From JAVVHH01 sp965199585 (GTDB taxonomy: Bacteria; Pseudomonadota; Alphaproteobacteria; Acetobacterales; Acetobacteraceae): DNA of 64,000 nucleotides. A model generated the notes under the pieces. The model worked only from the letters and a program-made list of their open reading frames with translations. It did not search any database and was not told the origin of the DNA. This document shows positions 24,750 through 33,732 of this stretch, piece by piece (position 1 is the stretch's first letter; each line of letters begins with the position of its first letter). A program made the translations under genes and the position numbers. The stretch lies in contig CBDASI010000002.1 in NCBI GenBank assembly GCA_965199585.1, forward strand, positions 1,488,001-1,552,000. Direction: 5' to 3'.

Positions 24750-25259
24750 ATGATCGCGTCTTTCTCGACCGACTTGCTCGAGCGGCCGGGCTTGCGGGTT
24801 GCGGTTGCAGCCACCGATGCCGTCCGAGCGGCGGATTTGGCCGCGCGCCTGACGCTGGCTGGACACCGGTTCGCGGAAACCATCGCCGACGCGGATCTGG
24901 TGTTGGCCGATGCCGAGGCACGGGTGCCGGCGGGTCTGCCGGTGCTGCGGCTGGACGCGCAGGCCGGGTTGCCGCTGTCGCTGTCGCCGGCACAGTTGGA
25001 GGCGGCGATCCGTGCGGTGGCGGTCGGGCTTCGGGTGGCGCTGCCGCAACGGGCGGCCGATGCGTTGCTGACCCCGCGAGAGGTGGAGATCCTGGGGTGC
25101 CTTGGCGAAGGGATGAGCAACAAGGCGATCGCGCGTAAGTTGGGGATCTCGGCGCACACGGTGAAGTTCCACCTCGAGGCGGTGTTCAACAAGCTCGAGG
25201 CGGCTAGCCGGGCGGAGGCGGTGGCGAAGGGGCTCCGGCGGGGACTGATCAACCTTTAG
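24750..25259 (+). CDS. LuxR-type transcriptional regulator with degenerate receiver-like domain
   Basis: 169 aa. The C-terminal LuxR/FixJ helix-turn-helix is clear: 'LTPREVEILGCLGEG' (about 106-120), 'NKAIARKLGISAHTVKFHLE' and 'VFNKLEAASRAEAV'. The N-terminal about 95 residues look like a shortened receiver ('ADLVLADAEARVPAGLPVL'), but the acidic pocket and the conserved Lys of phosphorylated receivers cannot be placed, so phosphorylation is doubtful. ATG at 24750 has GGAG ten bases upstream; an in-frame ATG at 24618 is less likely. No sensor kinase lies nearby. Confidence 0.85.
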   Translation: MIASFSTDLLERPGLRVAVAATDAVRAADLAARLTLAGHRFAETIADADLVLADAEARVPAGLPVLRLDAQAGLPLSLSPAQLEAAIRAVAVGLRVALPQRAADALLTPREVEILGCLGEGMSNKAIARKLGISAHTVKFHLEAVFNKLEAASRAEAVAKGLRRGLINL

Positions 25260-25275
25260 GGTTTTGGCTTGTGGT

Positions 25276-25293
25276 GGTGGGCTGAAGCCCACC
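25276..25293. repeat. Palindromic repeat GGTGGGCT-GA-AGCCCACC
   Basis: A perfect 8-bp inverted repeat with a 2-base loop lies in the 58-bp gap between the convergent LuxR-type and SYLF genes. This core is a common dispersed intergenic repeat in GC-rich proteobacteria. It may act as a transcription terminator for either gene. Confidence 0.6.
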
Positions 25294-25317
25294 CTACGGG
25301 TTTGTTGATGATGGCGA

Positions 25318-26133
25318 TCAGTAGCGGCGGGTGCTGCCTAGGGGTTGCTGCTGCACCGGGGATAGTTGCTGCTGCTGGACCGGGTAGCGCGGCGGCGGCG
25401 GGGCGTTAACCGGGCCTGGGCCGGGATCGACGGGGCCCCCGAGCTGGGCGTTGGGGGTGCCGTAACGGGAGAGGATGGCGCGGAGCGGGTCGGCGGCCGG
25501 GTTGGTCGCCTCCATGGTGAGCACGATCTGCTGCACGCCGACGGGGCGGCCGTAATAGGCGGCGTTCCACTCGGATTTCGAGCTGAGCACGCTGCCGCCG
25601 AGCGAGATGCCGGCGAACAGGCCGCGGGCGCGGCTGAAACCGACGACGTCGGCGTTGAGCGCCATGCTGGTCGCGCCCTCGACGCCGCCGCCCAGATCGA
25701 TGAAGGTCGCGCCGGCATCGGCACCGACCTTGAACTGCGAGTCCATGATCGCGGTCAGACCCTTCTGCGTCATGATGATGAACGCGACCTCGGCATCCTG
25801 CACGCCAGCCTGGAAGCCGATGCTGGCGCCCCCAAGAGCGTAGAAGGCCGGCGACGACCAGGACCCGCCGCCGTCACGGGCGGTGAGCACGCAGGTGCCG
25901 CCCTGGCCGCCGAGCAGGAACCCGGCCTTGAACACGCGCGGGCAGATCATCACCGCCCGCGCCCGGCGCAGGACGCCCTGCGCGTCCTTGCCGTTCGTGT
26001 CGTTCATCAGGTCCTGCGCGGCGAGCGCGGCGCGGTCGACGGTCTCCTGTTGCTCGGACTGCGCCCAGGCCGACTGGCCCCACGTCACTGCCGGCAGCAT
26101 CGCCAGCACGCCCGCCATCAGGAAACGACGCAT
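25318..26133 (-). CDS. SYLF-domain (Ysc84-like) lipid-binding exported protein
   Basis: 271 aa with an N-terminal signal peptide (about residues 1-25, 'WAQS' region). The SYLF domain fills about 35-215: 'AVMICPRVFKAGFLLGGQGG' (about 60), 'GGASIGFQAGVQDAEVAFII' and the conserved 'GADAGATFIDLGGGVEGAT'. The C-terminal about 50 residues are Pro/Gln-rich and disordered. SYLF proteins bind lipids, phosphoinositides in eukaryotes; the bacterial role is unclear. No co-transcribed partner is evident. Confidence 0.9.
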   Translation of the reverse strand: MRRFLMAGVLAMLPAVTWGQSAWAQSEQQETVDRAALAAQDLMNDTNGKDAQGVLRRARAVMICPRVFKAGFLLGGQGGTCVLTARDGGGSWSSPAFYALGGASIGFQAGVQDAEVAFIIMTQKGLTAIMDSQFKVGADAGATFIDLGGGVEGATSMALNADVVGFSRARGLFAGISLGGSVLSSKSEWNAAYYGRPVGVQQIVLTMEATNPAADPLRAILSRYGTPNAQLGGPVDPGPGPVNAPPPPRYPVQQQQLSPVQQQPLGSTRRY

Positions 26134-26219
26134 AGAACTTCTCCGATAATCAGCCGAATATGACAGAGTTTCGACGGACTTACCAACAAAGCCTGACAGA
26201 TGACATTAGAAGGCGTCGT

Positions 26220-26233
26220 GCGTCAGCTGACGC
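26220..26233. other. Perfect palindrome GCGTCAGCTGACGC at the 3' end of aqpZ
   Basis: A 14-bp perfect palindrome contains the stop codon of the aquaporin gene. With no loop it is a poor terminator; it may be a protein-binding site or chance. Confidence 0.3.
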
Positions 26234-26963
26234 GCTTCTCGTCGATGACCACCGTCTCCGACATCGAGGAGGCGTCGTAGAGACTCTTGGCGATCAGGCC
26301 GGCCACCAGGGCGCCGAGCAGGGGGGCGAGCCAGAACAGCCAGAGCTGCCCGACATACTCGCCGCCGGCGAACAGGGCCGGGCCGGTGCTACGCGCCGGG
26401 TTGACGGAGGTGTTGGTCACCGGGATGGAGATCAGGTGGATTAGCGTCAGCGCCAAGCCGATCGGTATGCCGGCGAACCCGGTGGCCGCACCCTTCGAGG
26501 TGGTGCCGACGATGATCATGAGGAAGAAAAACGTCAGCACGGTCTCGGCGACGAAGCAGGCGACCAGCGAGTATTTGCCCGGGCTCAACGCGCCGTAGCC
26601 ATTGGAGGCGAAGCCGTTGGCGACCCAGTCCGGCTTTCCTGAGGCGATCAGATAGAGCACGCCGGAGGCGCAGATCGCGGCGATCACCTGGACGACGATG
26701 TAGGGGATGACGTGCTTGTTGGCCGAGCGGCCGGCGGCCCAGAGGCCGATGGTGACGGCCGGGTTGAAGTGCCCGCCCGAGATATGGCCGACGGCATAGG
26801 CCATGCTGAGCACGGTCAGCCCGAAAGCGAAGGAGACACCGAGGAAGCCGATGCCCAGCTGCGGGAACGCGGCGGAGAGGACCGCGCTGCCGCAGCCGCC
26901 GAACACGAGCCAGAAGGTGCCGAAAAACTCCGCCGTCAGGCGGCGGGTCATGTCGTTTGCCAC
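26223..26963 (-). CDS. aqpZ: Aquaporin Z
   Basis: 246 aa, six transmembrane helices and two NPA half-helices: 'HISGGHFNPAVTIGLWA' (about 60) and 'SVNPARSTGPALF' (about 183). The Arg after the second NPA plus His in the pore ('IHLISIPVTNTSV') point to a water-selective channel of the inner membrane. The GTG at 26963 has AGGAG seven bases upstream and gives 'VANDMTRRLTAEFFGTFWLV'; the ATG four codons on lacks such a site, so GTG is preferred. Confidence 0.95.
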   Translation of the reverse strand: MANDMTRRLTAEFFGTFWLVFGGCGSAVLSAAFPQLGIGFLGVSFAFGLTVLSMAYAVGHISGGHFNPAVTIGLWAAGRSANKHVIPYIVVQVIAAICASGVLYLIASGKPDWVANGFASNGYGALSPGKYSLVACFVAETVLTFFFLMIIVGTTSKGAATGFAGIPIGLALTLIHLISIPVTNTSVNPARSTGPALFAGGEYVGQLWLFWLAPLLGALVAGLIAKSLYDASSMSETVVIDEKRVS

Positions 26964-27021
26964 TCGGTCTCTCCTGTTCGAATCCCACACGGAATTCTCA
27001 CACTCGAGCGTCGACGCAAAG

Positions 27022-27672
27022 CTAAATGTTGGACGCGCTTACATTCGTCTCAAATGGCGTGAGCAGTTGATTCACGCAGTCGACACGCCAGCCTTCCGGG
27101 AGCCGGTCCAGCCGGGTCAAGGAGAGGTTCTGCACGGAAAGGTGCAGGATGGCGCGGGCATCGACTCCCATCGCGTGCCCGACCGCGCCGCGGATGGCGC
27201 CGCCATGGCTGACGATGACGACATCCTGGCCGGCATGGGCCGCGGCGAGCGCTTCCATGGTGTTGCCGACGCGCTCGAGGAGGTCGGCCACGCTCTCGCC
27301 GCCCTCCGGCACTTCGGTGGGCGCCAAGGGCCAGAACGGGTGCGGCGACGCGGTCAGCCGGGCCGAGACCTCCTCGCGGGCGATGCCCTGCAGCACGCCG
27401 AGGTTCTGCTCGATCAGGCCCGGGATGACGGTCAGCTCCTGTTCCGGGTAACCGGCGGCGAAGATCGCCCCGGCGGTCTTGCGGGTGCGCGACAGCGGGG
27501 TACAGGCCCAGGTCGCGGGGCGAGGCAGCGCGGCGGCGAGGGCGCGATACATCGGCACTTGCCCAACCAGGCTCTCGGGACAGAGCGGGACGTCGTTGAT
27601 GCCGTAGAGGCGGGCGCGTTCGTTTTCCGCGACGATCGCGTGGCGGATCAGCCAGAACCTGGTTTCCATCAT
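27022..27672 (-). CDS. Histidine phosphatase family protein
   Basis: 216 aa phosphoglycerate-mutase-like fold. The phosphohistidine motif is 'FWLIRHAIVAENERARLYG' (about 6-24), and the second catalytic His is in 'VVIVSHGGAIRGAVGHAMG' (about 150). 'CTPLSRTRKTAGAI' supplies the second arginine. The substrate is unknown; relatives are CobC-like phosphatases or sugar-phosphate phosphatases. Its start overlaps the ABC permease stop (ATGA), so it is the last gene of a four-gene unit starting with the ferredoxin-NADP reductase. Confidence 0.88.
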   Translation of the reverse strand: MMETRFWLIRHAIVAENERARLYGINDVPLCPESLVGQVPMYRALAAALPRPATWACTPLSRTRKTAGAIFAAGYPEQELTVIPGLIEQNLGVLQGIAREEVSARLTASPHPFWPLAPTEVPEGGESVADLLERVGNTMEALAAAHAGQDVVIVSHGGAIRGAVGHAMGVDARAILHLSVQNLSLTRLDRLPEGWRVDCVNQLLTPFETNVSASNI

Positions 27673-28469
27673 TCCCCGATGTTCAAGAGTGCGCCCCGCA
27701 TCCGCGCCTGGCGGAACTGGGCGGCGAAGACGGCCGTGAAGACGGCCAGCCAGAAGAGGTTGAAGGCGGCGGCCCAGCCGAGCTCGCCCCAGAGCAGCGT
27801 GCCGTCGAGGGCGGCGCGCATGCCCTCGAAGACGTGGCTCGAGGGCAGCACGAAGGCGATCGGCCGCATGGCGGCGGGCAGCACGGCGACCGGATAGAAC
27901 ACGGCCGAGAACGGCGTCAAGCCGAACAGCACCGACCAGGCCATGGCTTCGGCGCCGGCACCGTGGCGCAGGATGAGGCTGACGACGCCGAGGGCGACCC
28001 ACCAGCCCATGACCATGAGGTTGGCGAAGAACAGCACCACGACGGGTCCGAGGCCGAACAGGTTGAAGGCGTAGAGCATGAAGGCGAGCAGGACCGCCGG
28101 CAGCACGCCGATCAGCATGCGGATCACCGAGATCGAGAGCAGGGCGGTGACCATCTCCCAGGGGCGGATGGGGCTGACGAACAGGTGGCCGAGATTGCGG
28201 GACCAGAGCTCCTCGAGGAAGCTGAGCGCGACGCCCATCTGGCTGCGGAGCGCGACTTCCCAGAGCAGGACGCCGCCGAGCAGAGCGCCGGCGACGACGA
28301 GCGCGGCATTGCCGCCGGCCTGGCGGGCGATGAAGCTGGTCGTGAAGCCCCAGATCAGCATCTGCAGGACGGGCCAGTAGATCAGCTCGAGGACGCGCGG
28401 CCAGGAACGGCGGAACAGCGCGAGGTGGCGGTACATTAGGCCCCAGATGCGGCGCGGACTGCCGTTCAT
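27669..28469 (-). CDS. ABC-2 type transporter permease
   Basis: 266 aa with about six membrane helices and an 'RVLELIYWPVLQMLIWGF' N-terminal segment typical of ABC-2 exporters of the NodJ/YadH type. 'GMRAALDG' and the C-terminal hydrophobic pair fit the family. It pairs with the ATPase encoded immediately upstream (4-base overlap). The exported substrate is unknown. GTG or CTG starts further upstream are unlikely, since ATG 28469 sits exactly at the ATPase stop. Confidence 0.88.
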   Translation of the reverse strand: MNGSPRRIWGLMYRHLALFRRSWPRVLELIYWPVLQMLIWGFTTSFIARQAGGNAALVVAGALLGGVLLWEVALRSQMGVALSFLEELWSRNLGHLFVSPIRPWEMVTALLSISVIRMLIGVLPAVLLAFMLYAFNLFGLGPVVVLFFANLMVMGWWVALGVVSLILRHGAGAEAMAWSVLFGLTPFSAVFYPVAVLPAAMRPIAFVLPSSHVFEGMRAALDGTLLWGELGWAAAFNLFWLAVFTAVFAAQFRQARMRGALLNIGE

Positions 28470-29200
28470 GCGGCCACGCCCCGATTGCGGGCGATGTCGA
28501 GGAAGACTTGCTCCAGATCGTCGCGGCCGTAGCGGCCGAGCAAGTCGGCGGGTGAGCCGCGGTCGACGACACGGCCCTGTTTCAGCATCAGCACGTCGTC
28601 GCAGAGGCGTTCGACCTCGGCCATGTTGTGCGACGCGAGCAGCACGGTGCAGCCGGTCTCGGCGCGGTAGGCTTCCAGCGCGCTGCGGACCGTGTCGCCG
28701 GTGTCGGGGTCGAGGCTGGCGGTGGGTTCGTCGAGCAGCAGCACGTCGGGACGGTTGATGAGGGCCTTGGCCAGGGTGACGCGGGTCTTCTGGCCGGCGG
28801 AGAGGTTGCCGGCGGGGCGGTCGAGGAAGGCGCCGAGGTCGAGCGTATCGGACAAAGCGCGGATGCGGGCCTCGAGGCGGGGGACGCCGTAGAGATGGCC
28901 GTAGACGCGGAGGTTCTCGGCGACGCTGAGGCGGGACGGCAGGGCGATGTAGGGGGATGAGAAGTTCATCCGCGCGAGGGCGGCGAAGCGGTCGGTCGCC
29001 ATGTCGTGGCCGAGGATGCGGATCGACCCGGCGCTCGGGATCAGCAGGCCGAGCAGCATGGCGATGGTGGTGGTCTTGCCGGCGCCGTTGCCGCCGAGTA
29101 GGCCGAGGGTGGCGCCGGCGGCGACGGAGAAGCCGATGGCGTCCACGGCGAGGACGTCGCCGTAGCGCTTGGTGAGGGACGTGACTTCGATGGCGGGCAA
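28466..29200 (-). CDS. ABC transporter ATP-binding protein
   Basis: 244 aa. Walker A 'LLGGNGAGKTTTIAMLLG' (about 34-51), signature 'NLSAGQKTRVTLAKAL' (LSAGQ rather than LSGGQ; about 135) and Walker B 'DVLLLDEPTASLDPD' (about 157) are followed by the switch His in 'LLASHNMAEVERL'. No ATG precedes the conserved N-terminus, so the TTG at 29200, just after the preceding gene's stop, is taken as the start ('LPAIEVTSLTKRYG'). It forms an exporter with the adjoining permease. Confidence 0.88.
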   Translation of the reverse strand: MPAIEVTSLTKRYGDVLAVDAIGFSVAAGATLGLLGGNGAGKTTTIAMLLGLLIPSAGSIRILGHDMATDRFAALARMNFSSPYIALPSRLSVAENLRVYGHLYGVPRLEARIRALSDTLDLGAFLDRPAGNLSAGQKTRVTLAKALINRPDVLLLDEPTASLDPDTGDTVRSALEAYRAETGCTVLLASHNMAEVERLCDDVLMLKQGRVVDRGSPADLLGRYGRDDLEQVFLDIARNRGVAA

Positions 29201-29202
29201 GG

Positions 29203-30216
29203 TCAGGCCGGGACGCCCTTGCTGGTCGAGTACTCGAAGTGCAGCGCGGTGTCGGGATAGACGATCGGGTGGATGGCATGGGCGGCGACGGCGCCTTCGC
29301 TGAAGCCTTGGAGGATCAGCTTGAGTTTGCCGGCGTAGGTGGCGACGTCGCCGACGGCGAACACGCCGGGGGTGGTGGTCTGGCAGGTGGCCGGGTCGAT
29401 GCGGATGTGGCTGTGCTCGATGCCGAGGCCCCAGCCGGCGATGGGGCCGAGGTCCATCGAAAGGCCGAAGAAGGCGAGCAGGTGATCGGCCTCCAGCATG
29501 CGGACGGTGCCGGCGAGGTCCTTGACGCCGACGGCCTCGAGCTTGCCAACGGTGCCGTGCAGCGTGTCGAGCTGGTAGGGGATGACCAGCTCGATCTCGC
29601 CCGCGGCGGCGGCGGCTTCCAGTTGGGCGGCGGTCTCGGGGGCGGCGCGGAACTTGGGGCGGCGGTGGACCACCATGACCTTGGCGGCGATGTCGCGCAG
29701 GGATAGCGCCCAGTCGACGGCGGAGTCGCCGCCGCCGGCGATGACGATGCGGGCGCCGCGGAAATCCTCGCGGCGGCGAACCAGGTACTGCACGCCGCCG
29801 GTGGCCTCGAACGCCTCGATGCCGGCGATCGGCGGGCGGTTGGGGCCGAACGCGCCGGCGCCGGCGGCCAGGACGACGGCCTTGCAGCGGATCTCGTCGC
29901 CCTGATCGGTGCCGAGCACGAAATCGCCGATGCCGCCCGTGAGCCGGTCGACCCGGCGGCCGAGCAGGCGCGGCACGTCGAACGGCGCGATCTGCTGCTC
30001 GAGGTTGCTGATCAGGTGCCCGGCGGCGATGGCGGGGTGGGCGGGAATGTCGAAGATCGGCTTCTCGGGATACAGCGCGGTGCACTGGCCGCCGATCTCG
30101 GCGAGGGTGTCGATCAGGACGCTGTCGAGTTTCAGCATGCCGCACTCGAAGGCGGCGAACAGGCCCACCGGGCCGGCGCCGATGATCGCCACGTCGGTCT
30201 GAATGCTCTTACCCAT
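29203..30216 (-). CDS. Ferredoxin-NADP+ reductase, thioredoxin-reductase-like type
   Basis: 337 aa flavoprotein. The FAD motif is 'AIIGAGPVGLFAAFECGML' (about 10-28), followed by 'EIGGQCTALYPEKPIFDIPA', a hallmark of the TrxR-like FNR subgroup which lacks the redox CxxC. The NADPH motif is 'IVIAGGGDSAVDWALSLRD' (about 157), and the C-terminal FAD motif 'PGVFAVGDVATYAGKLKLI' is near 282. It passes electrons between NADPH and ferredoxin/flavodoxin. It is divergent from tsaE. Confidence 0.92.
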   Translation of the reverse strand: MGKSIQTDVAIIGAGPVGLFAAFECGMLKLDSVLIDTLAEIGGQCTALYPEKPIFDIPAHPAIAAGHLISNLEQQIAPFDVPRLLGRRVDRLTGGIGDFVLGTDQGDEIRCKAVVLAAGAGAFGPNRPPIAGIEAFEATGGVQYLVRRREDFRGARIVIAGGGDSAVDWALSLRDIAAKVMVVHRRPKFRAAPETAAQLEAAAAAGEIELVIPYQLDTLHGTVGKLEAVGVKDLAGTVRMLEADHLLAFFGLSMDLGPIAGWGLGIEHSHIRIDPATCQTTTPGVFAVGDVATYAGKLKLILQGFSEGAVAAHAIHPIVYPDTALHFEYSTSKGVPA

Positions 30217-30252
30217 GCGCTCGTCCTACCCGCTCCCGCTCCCGGCGGCTAT

Positions 30253-30678
30253 ATGAGCCAGATGGCGGTCACGCTCAGTTTGCCAACACTGGAGGATACC
30301 GCGGCACTCGGTCGGCGGCTGGCGGCTGGGCTGCGCGCGGGCGATGCGTTGTTGCTGGAGGGGCCGCTCGGGGCGGGCAAGAGCGCGCTGGCGCGGGCGA
30401 TCCTGCGCGCGCTGCTCGACGATACCGACCTGGTGGTGCCGAGCCCGACCTTTACGCTGGTGCAGACGTACGATGCACCCGGGTTCGCGGTGGCGCATTT
30501 CGATCTGTGGCGGTTGGATGGACCCGAGGCGTTGACGGAGTTGGGCTGGGACGAGGCGCGGGACGGCGTGGTGATCGTGGAGTGGCCGGACCGGTTGGGG
30601 GATCTGCGGCCGGAGGACGCGCAGGTGGTCACGCTGGAGTACGGGCCGGGGGATGGCCGGGTGGCGGTGGTGTCATGA
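30253..30678 (+). CDS. tsaE: tRNA threonylcarbamoyladenosine biosynthesis protein TsaE
   Basis: 141 aa P-loop ATPase needed for t6A modification of ANN-decoding tRNAs with TsaB and TsaD. Walker A is 'LEGPLGAGKSALARAILRAL' (about 37-56). 'VPSPTFTLVQTYDAPG' and 'AHFDLWRLDGPEALTELGW' follow, with 'VVIVEWPDRLGDLRP' near the C-terminus. ATG at 30253 gives the normal length. The stop overlaps the addB start (ATGATG). Confidence 0.93.
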   Translation: MSQMAVTLSLPTLEDTAALGRRLAAGLRAGDALLLEGPLGAGKSALARAILRALLDDTDLVVPSPTFTLVQTYDAPGFAVAHFDLWRLDGPEALTELGWDEARDGVVIVEWPDRLGDLRPEDAQVVTLEYGPGDGRVAVVS

Positions 30679-33600
30679 TGAACATCCGCTCGATCGCGCC
30701 GGGGCGGCCGTTCCTGGACGTGCTGGCGCAATGGTGGATTGCGGAGACGCCGGGCAAGGACCCGCTGGCGGTGGCCGATGGGCTCATCCTGCTGCCGACG
30801 CGGCGGGCGGCGCGGTCGCTGGGCGAGGCGTTCCTGCGCGTGACGGCGGGGACGCCGCTGCTGCTGCCGCGCATCCTGGCGATCGGGGCGCTGGACGAGG
30901 CGCCGCTGACGCTGGCCGGCGCGCTGGACCTGCCGCCGGCGGTCGACCCGGTCAAGCGGCTGGCGATCCTGACGAAGCTCGTCCTGGCGCTGGGCGGACG
31001 AGACGGGGCGCCGATCTTCGCCGACGGGGCGTGGCGGTTGGCGGGCGAGCTGGCGGAGCTGCTGGACGAGGCGCACCGGACCGGGGTGTCGTTGCCGGAC
31101 ATGCTGCCGGACGCGGCCGAGGCGGGCTATGCCGAGCATTGGCAGCAGACGATCCGCTTCCTGGCGCTGGTGACGGAGCATTGGCCGGCCTGGCTGGCCG
31201 ATAACGGCCTGATGGACACGGCGGAGCGGGCGCTGCGGCTGTTGGAGTGCCAGGCGGCGGCGTGGGAGGCGGCGCCGCCGCCGGGCCGGGTGGTGGTGGC
31301 GGGGAACTCGGCGGGCATCCCGGCGATCGCGGCGCTGATGCGGGTGGTGGCGCGGCTGGAGCGCGGGACGGTGATCCTGCCAGGGCTGGACCATGCGATG
31401 GCCGACGAGATTTGGCAGGGGCTGGATGACGGGCATCCGCAGGCCGGGCTGCGGCATCTCCTGTCGGAGATGACGGCGACGCGGGGCGACGTGACGCCCG
31501 TCGTGGTGAGTGCCCCGAAACGCCGCAAGCCAATCGCGCCGCTGCCGCCCACCGATGGCGAGCGGCGAGCGGCGACCATCGCACAGGCGATGCTGCCGGC
31601 GGCGGCGCTGCATCTGTGGCGGGACAGGTTCGACACCTACACGCACGGGCTGCGGCTGCTGGAGCCGGCAGACCAGCAGGAGGAGGCGGTGGCGATCGCG
31701 CTGGCGCTGCGGCAGGCGCTGGAGCACTCGCGCGCTAGGGCGGCGCTGGTCACGCCGGATCGGCAGCTGGCGTTGCGGGTGGCGGCCGAGCTATCGCGCT
31801 ACGGCGTCATCGTCGACGACAGCGCGGGCGAGCCGCTTGCCGACACGCCGCCGGGGACGTTCCTGCGGCTGCTGGCGCGGGCGGTGGCGGATGGATTGAG
31901 CCCGATCGCGCTGCTGTCGGTGCTCAAGCATCCATTCGCGGCGTTCGGGCTGCCGGCGTCGCGCTGCCGGGCGGTGGCGCGGCGGTTGGAGCGGGCGTGC
32001 CTGCGCGGCCCGGCACCGCCGCCGGGGATCGCCGGGCTACGGGCGGTGCTGGCGGCGGCGCGGCACGAGCCGCCGGCGGAGGTGTTCGAGCTGGTGGATC
32101 GGCTGGAAGCACGGCTGGCGCCGTTGTTGGCGCTGGCGGGCGAGGCGCCACCGGGTATCGGACAAGGAGCCGGCGCACCGCCGGCGGTGGCGCTGGCGGC
32201 GCTGCTGGAGGCGGCCGAGGCAGCGGCGGAGACGGATGACGAGCCCGGCGCGGCGCGGCTGTGGGCGCTGGAGGAGGGCGAGGCGCTGGCGACGCATCTG
32301 GCGGCTTTGGGCGACGCGCTGACGGTGCTGCCGCCCCAGCGACTGGCGACATTGCCCGGGCTGCTCGAGGCGGCGATGGAGGGCGCGGTGGTGCGCAGCC
32401 GGCGAGCGCTGCGGGGGCGCAACGGGGTGGAGCATCCGCGCATCGCGATCCTCGGCTTGCTGGAAGCGCGGCTGCAATCGTTCGATTTAGTGGTGCTGGG
32501 CGGGCTGGCGGAGACGGTGTGGCCGGCGGCGACCGATCCGGGGCCATGGATGAGCCGGCCGATGCGCCGCGCCATGGGGCTGACCTCGCCGGAGGAGCGC
32601 ATCGGGCTGATGGCGCACGATTTCACCATGCTGGCCTGCGCGGCGCCGGCGGTGGTGCTATCCTGCCCGCTGCGGCGCGACGGGGCGCCGGCCGTGCCCG
32701 CGCGCTGGCTGGTGCGGCTGCGGACGTTCCTCCAACGGGGCAGCCTGGGCGGCGACAACCGCCGGTTGGCCCTGCATCCAGCGGCCTATTGGGCGACGCA
32801 GCTCGACCTGCCGGACGGGGCGCCGGTCCCGGTATTGCCGCCGACGCCGCGGCCGGCGGTGGCGCTGCGGCCGCGGCGGCTGAGCGTGACCGAGATCGGC
32901 ACCTGGTTGCGCGACCCCTATGCGATCTTTGCCAAGCACATCCTGGCGCTCCGGGCGCTGGACCCGATCGAGCAGAACGCCGACGCGGCGGATTACGGCA
33001 CCATCGTGCACGATGCGGTGGAGGCGTTCATCGCCGCACTGCCGGAGCGGTATCCGCGCGACGCCGGGCCGCGGCTGCAGGCGGAGATGGACCGCGCGCT
33101 GGCCGCCCGGCCGCTGCGCCCGGCGCTGGCGGCCTGGTGGCGGCCACGGCTGCATCGGATCGCCGACTTCGTCGCCCATACCGAGGGCGAGCGGCGCACC
33201 TTCAGCCTGCCGGAGCATGTGGTGACGGAGCGGCGGGGCGAGTGGGCGATCCCGGACCGCGACTTCACACTCAGCGGCGTGGCCGACCGGATCGAGCGCT
33301 TCCCGGACGGGCGTATCGCGATCCTGGACTACAAGACCGGTACCGTGCCGACGCAGAAATCCGTCACGCGCGGGTTCGACAGCCAGCTGCTGCTGGAAGC
33401 CGCGATGGTGGAGAACGGCGCTTTCGGGCCCGGCCTGGCCGGCACCACCGCCGAGCTCGCCTACTGGCGGCTGACCGGCGGGCAGCCGGCGGGGGAGATT
33501 ACCCGGCTGTTCAAGGGCGACCAAGGCACCATCGAGCAAGAGGTCGCCGCCACGATGGACAAGCTCGAGCGGCTGATCGAGGCATTTGACCGCGAGGCGA

Positions 33601-33704
33601 CGGCGTATCTGTCGGAGCCGCATCCGGACGCAAAGCCGCGGTTCTCGGACTACGCGCAGCTGGCGCGGGTGGCGGAGTGGTCGGTGCAGGAGGACGAGGT
33701 TTGA
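30675..33704 (+). CDS. addB: Double-strand break repair protein AddB
   Basis: 1009 aa, alphaproteobacterial AddB. The N-terminus 'LILLPTRRAARSLGEAFL' (about 36-54) sits where a P-loop would be but lacks GKS, as is usual in this AddB group. The C-terminal PD-(D/E)xK nuclease has 'GRIAILDYKTGTVPTQKSVT' (about 880) and 'FDSQLLLEAAMVENG'. With AddA it forms the helicase-nuclease that resects DNA ends for RecA. It starts at the tsaE stop; addA follows after 28 bases. Confidence 0.93.
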   Translation: MMNIRSIAPGRPFLDVLAQWWIAETPGKDPLAVADGLILLPTRRAARSLGEAFLRVTAGTPLLLPRILAIGALDEAPLTLAGALDLPPAVDPVKRLAILTKLVLALGGRDGAPIFADGAWRLAGELAELLDEAHRTGVSLPDMLPDAAEAGYAEHWQQTIRFLALVTEHWPAWLADNGLMDTAERALRLLECQAAAWEAAPPPGRVVVAGNSAGIPAIAALMRVVARLERGTVILPGLDHAMADEIWQGLDDGHPQAGLRHLLSEMTATRGDVTPVVVSAPKRRKPIAPLPPTDGERRAATIAQAMLPAAALHLWRDRFDTYTHGLRLLEPADQQEEAVAIALALRQALEHSRARAALVTPDRQLALRVAAELSRYGVIVDDSAGEPLADTPPGTFLRLLARAVADGLSPIALLSVLKHPFAAFGLPASRCRAVARRLERACLRGPAPPPGIAGLRAVLAAARHEPPAEVFELVDRLEARLAPLLALAGEAPPGIGQGAGAPPAVALAALLEAAEAAAETDDEPGAARLWALEEGEALATHLAALGDALTVLPPQRLATLPGLLEAAMEGAVVRSRRALRGRNGVEHPRIAILGLLEARLQSFDLVVLGGLAETVWPAATDPGPWMSRPMRRAMGLTSPEERIGLMAHDFTMLACAAPAVVLSCPLRRDGAPAVPARWLVRLRTFLQRGSLGGDNRRLALHPAAYWATQLDLPDGAPVPVLPPTPRPAVALRPRRLSVTEIGTWLRDPYAIFAKHILALRALDPIEQNADAADYGTIVHDAVEAFIAALPERYPRDAGPRLQAEMDRALAARPLRPALAAWWRPRLHRIADFVAHTEGERRTFSLPEHVVTERRGEWAIPDRDFTLSGVADRIERFPDGRIAILDYKTGTVPTQKSVTRGFDSQLLLEAAMVENGAFGPGLAGTTAELAYWRLTGGQPAGEITRLFKGDQGTIEQEVAATMDKLERLIEAFDREATAYLSEPHPDAKPRFSDYAQLARVAEWSVQEDEV

Positions 33705-33732
33705 TGACGCGGACGGGTGAGGCGGTCACGAG

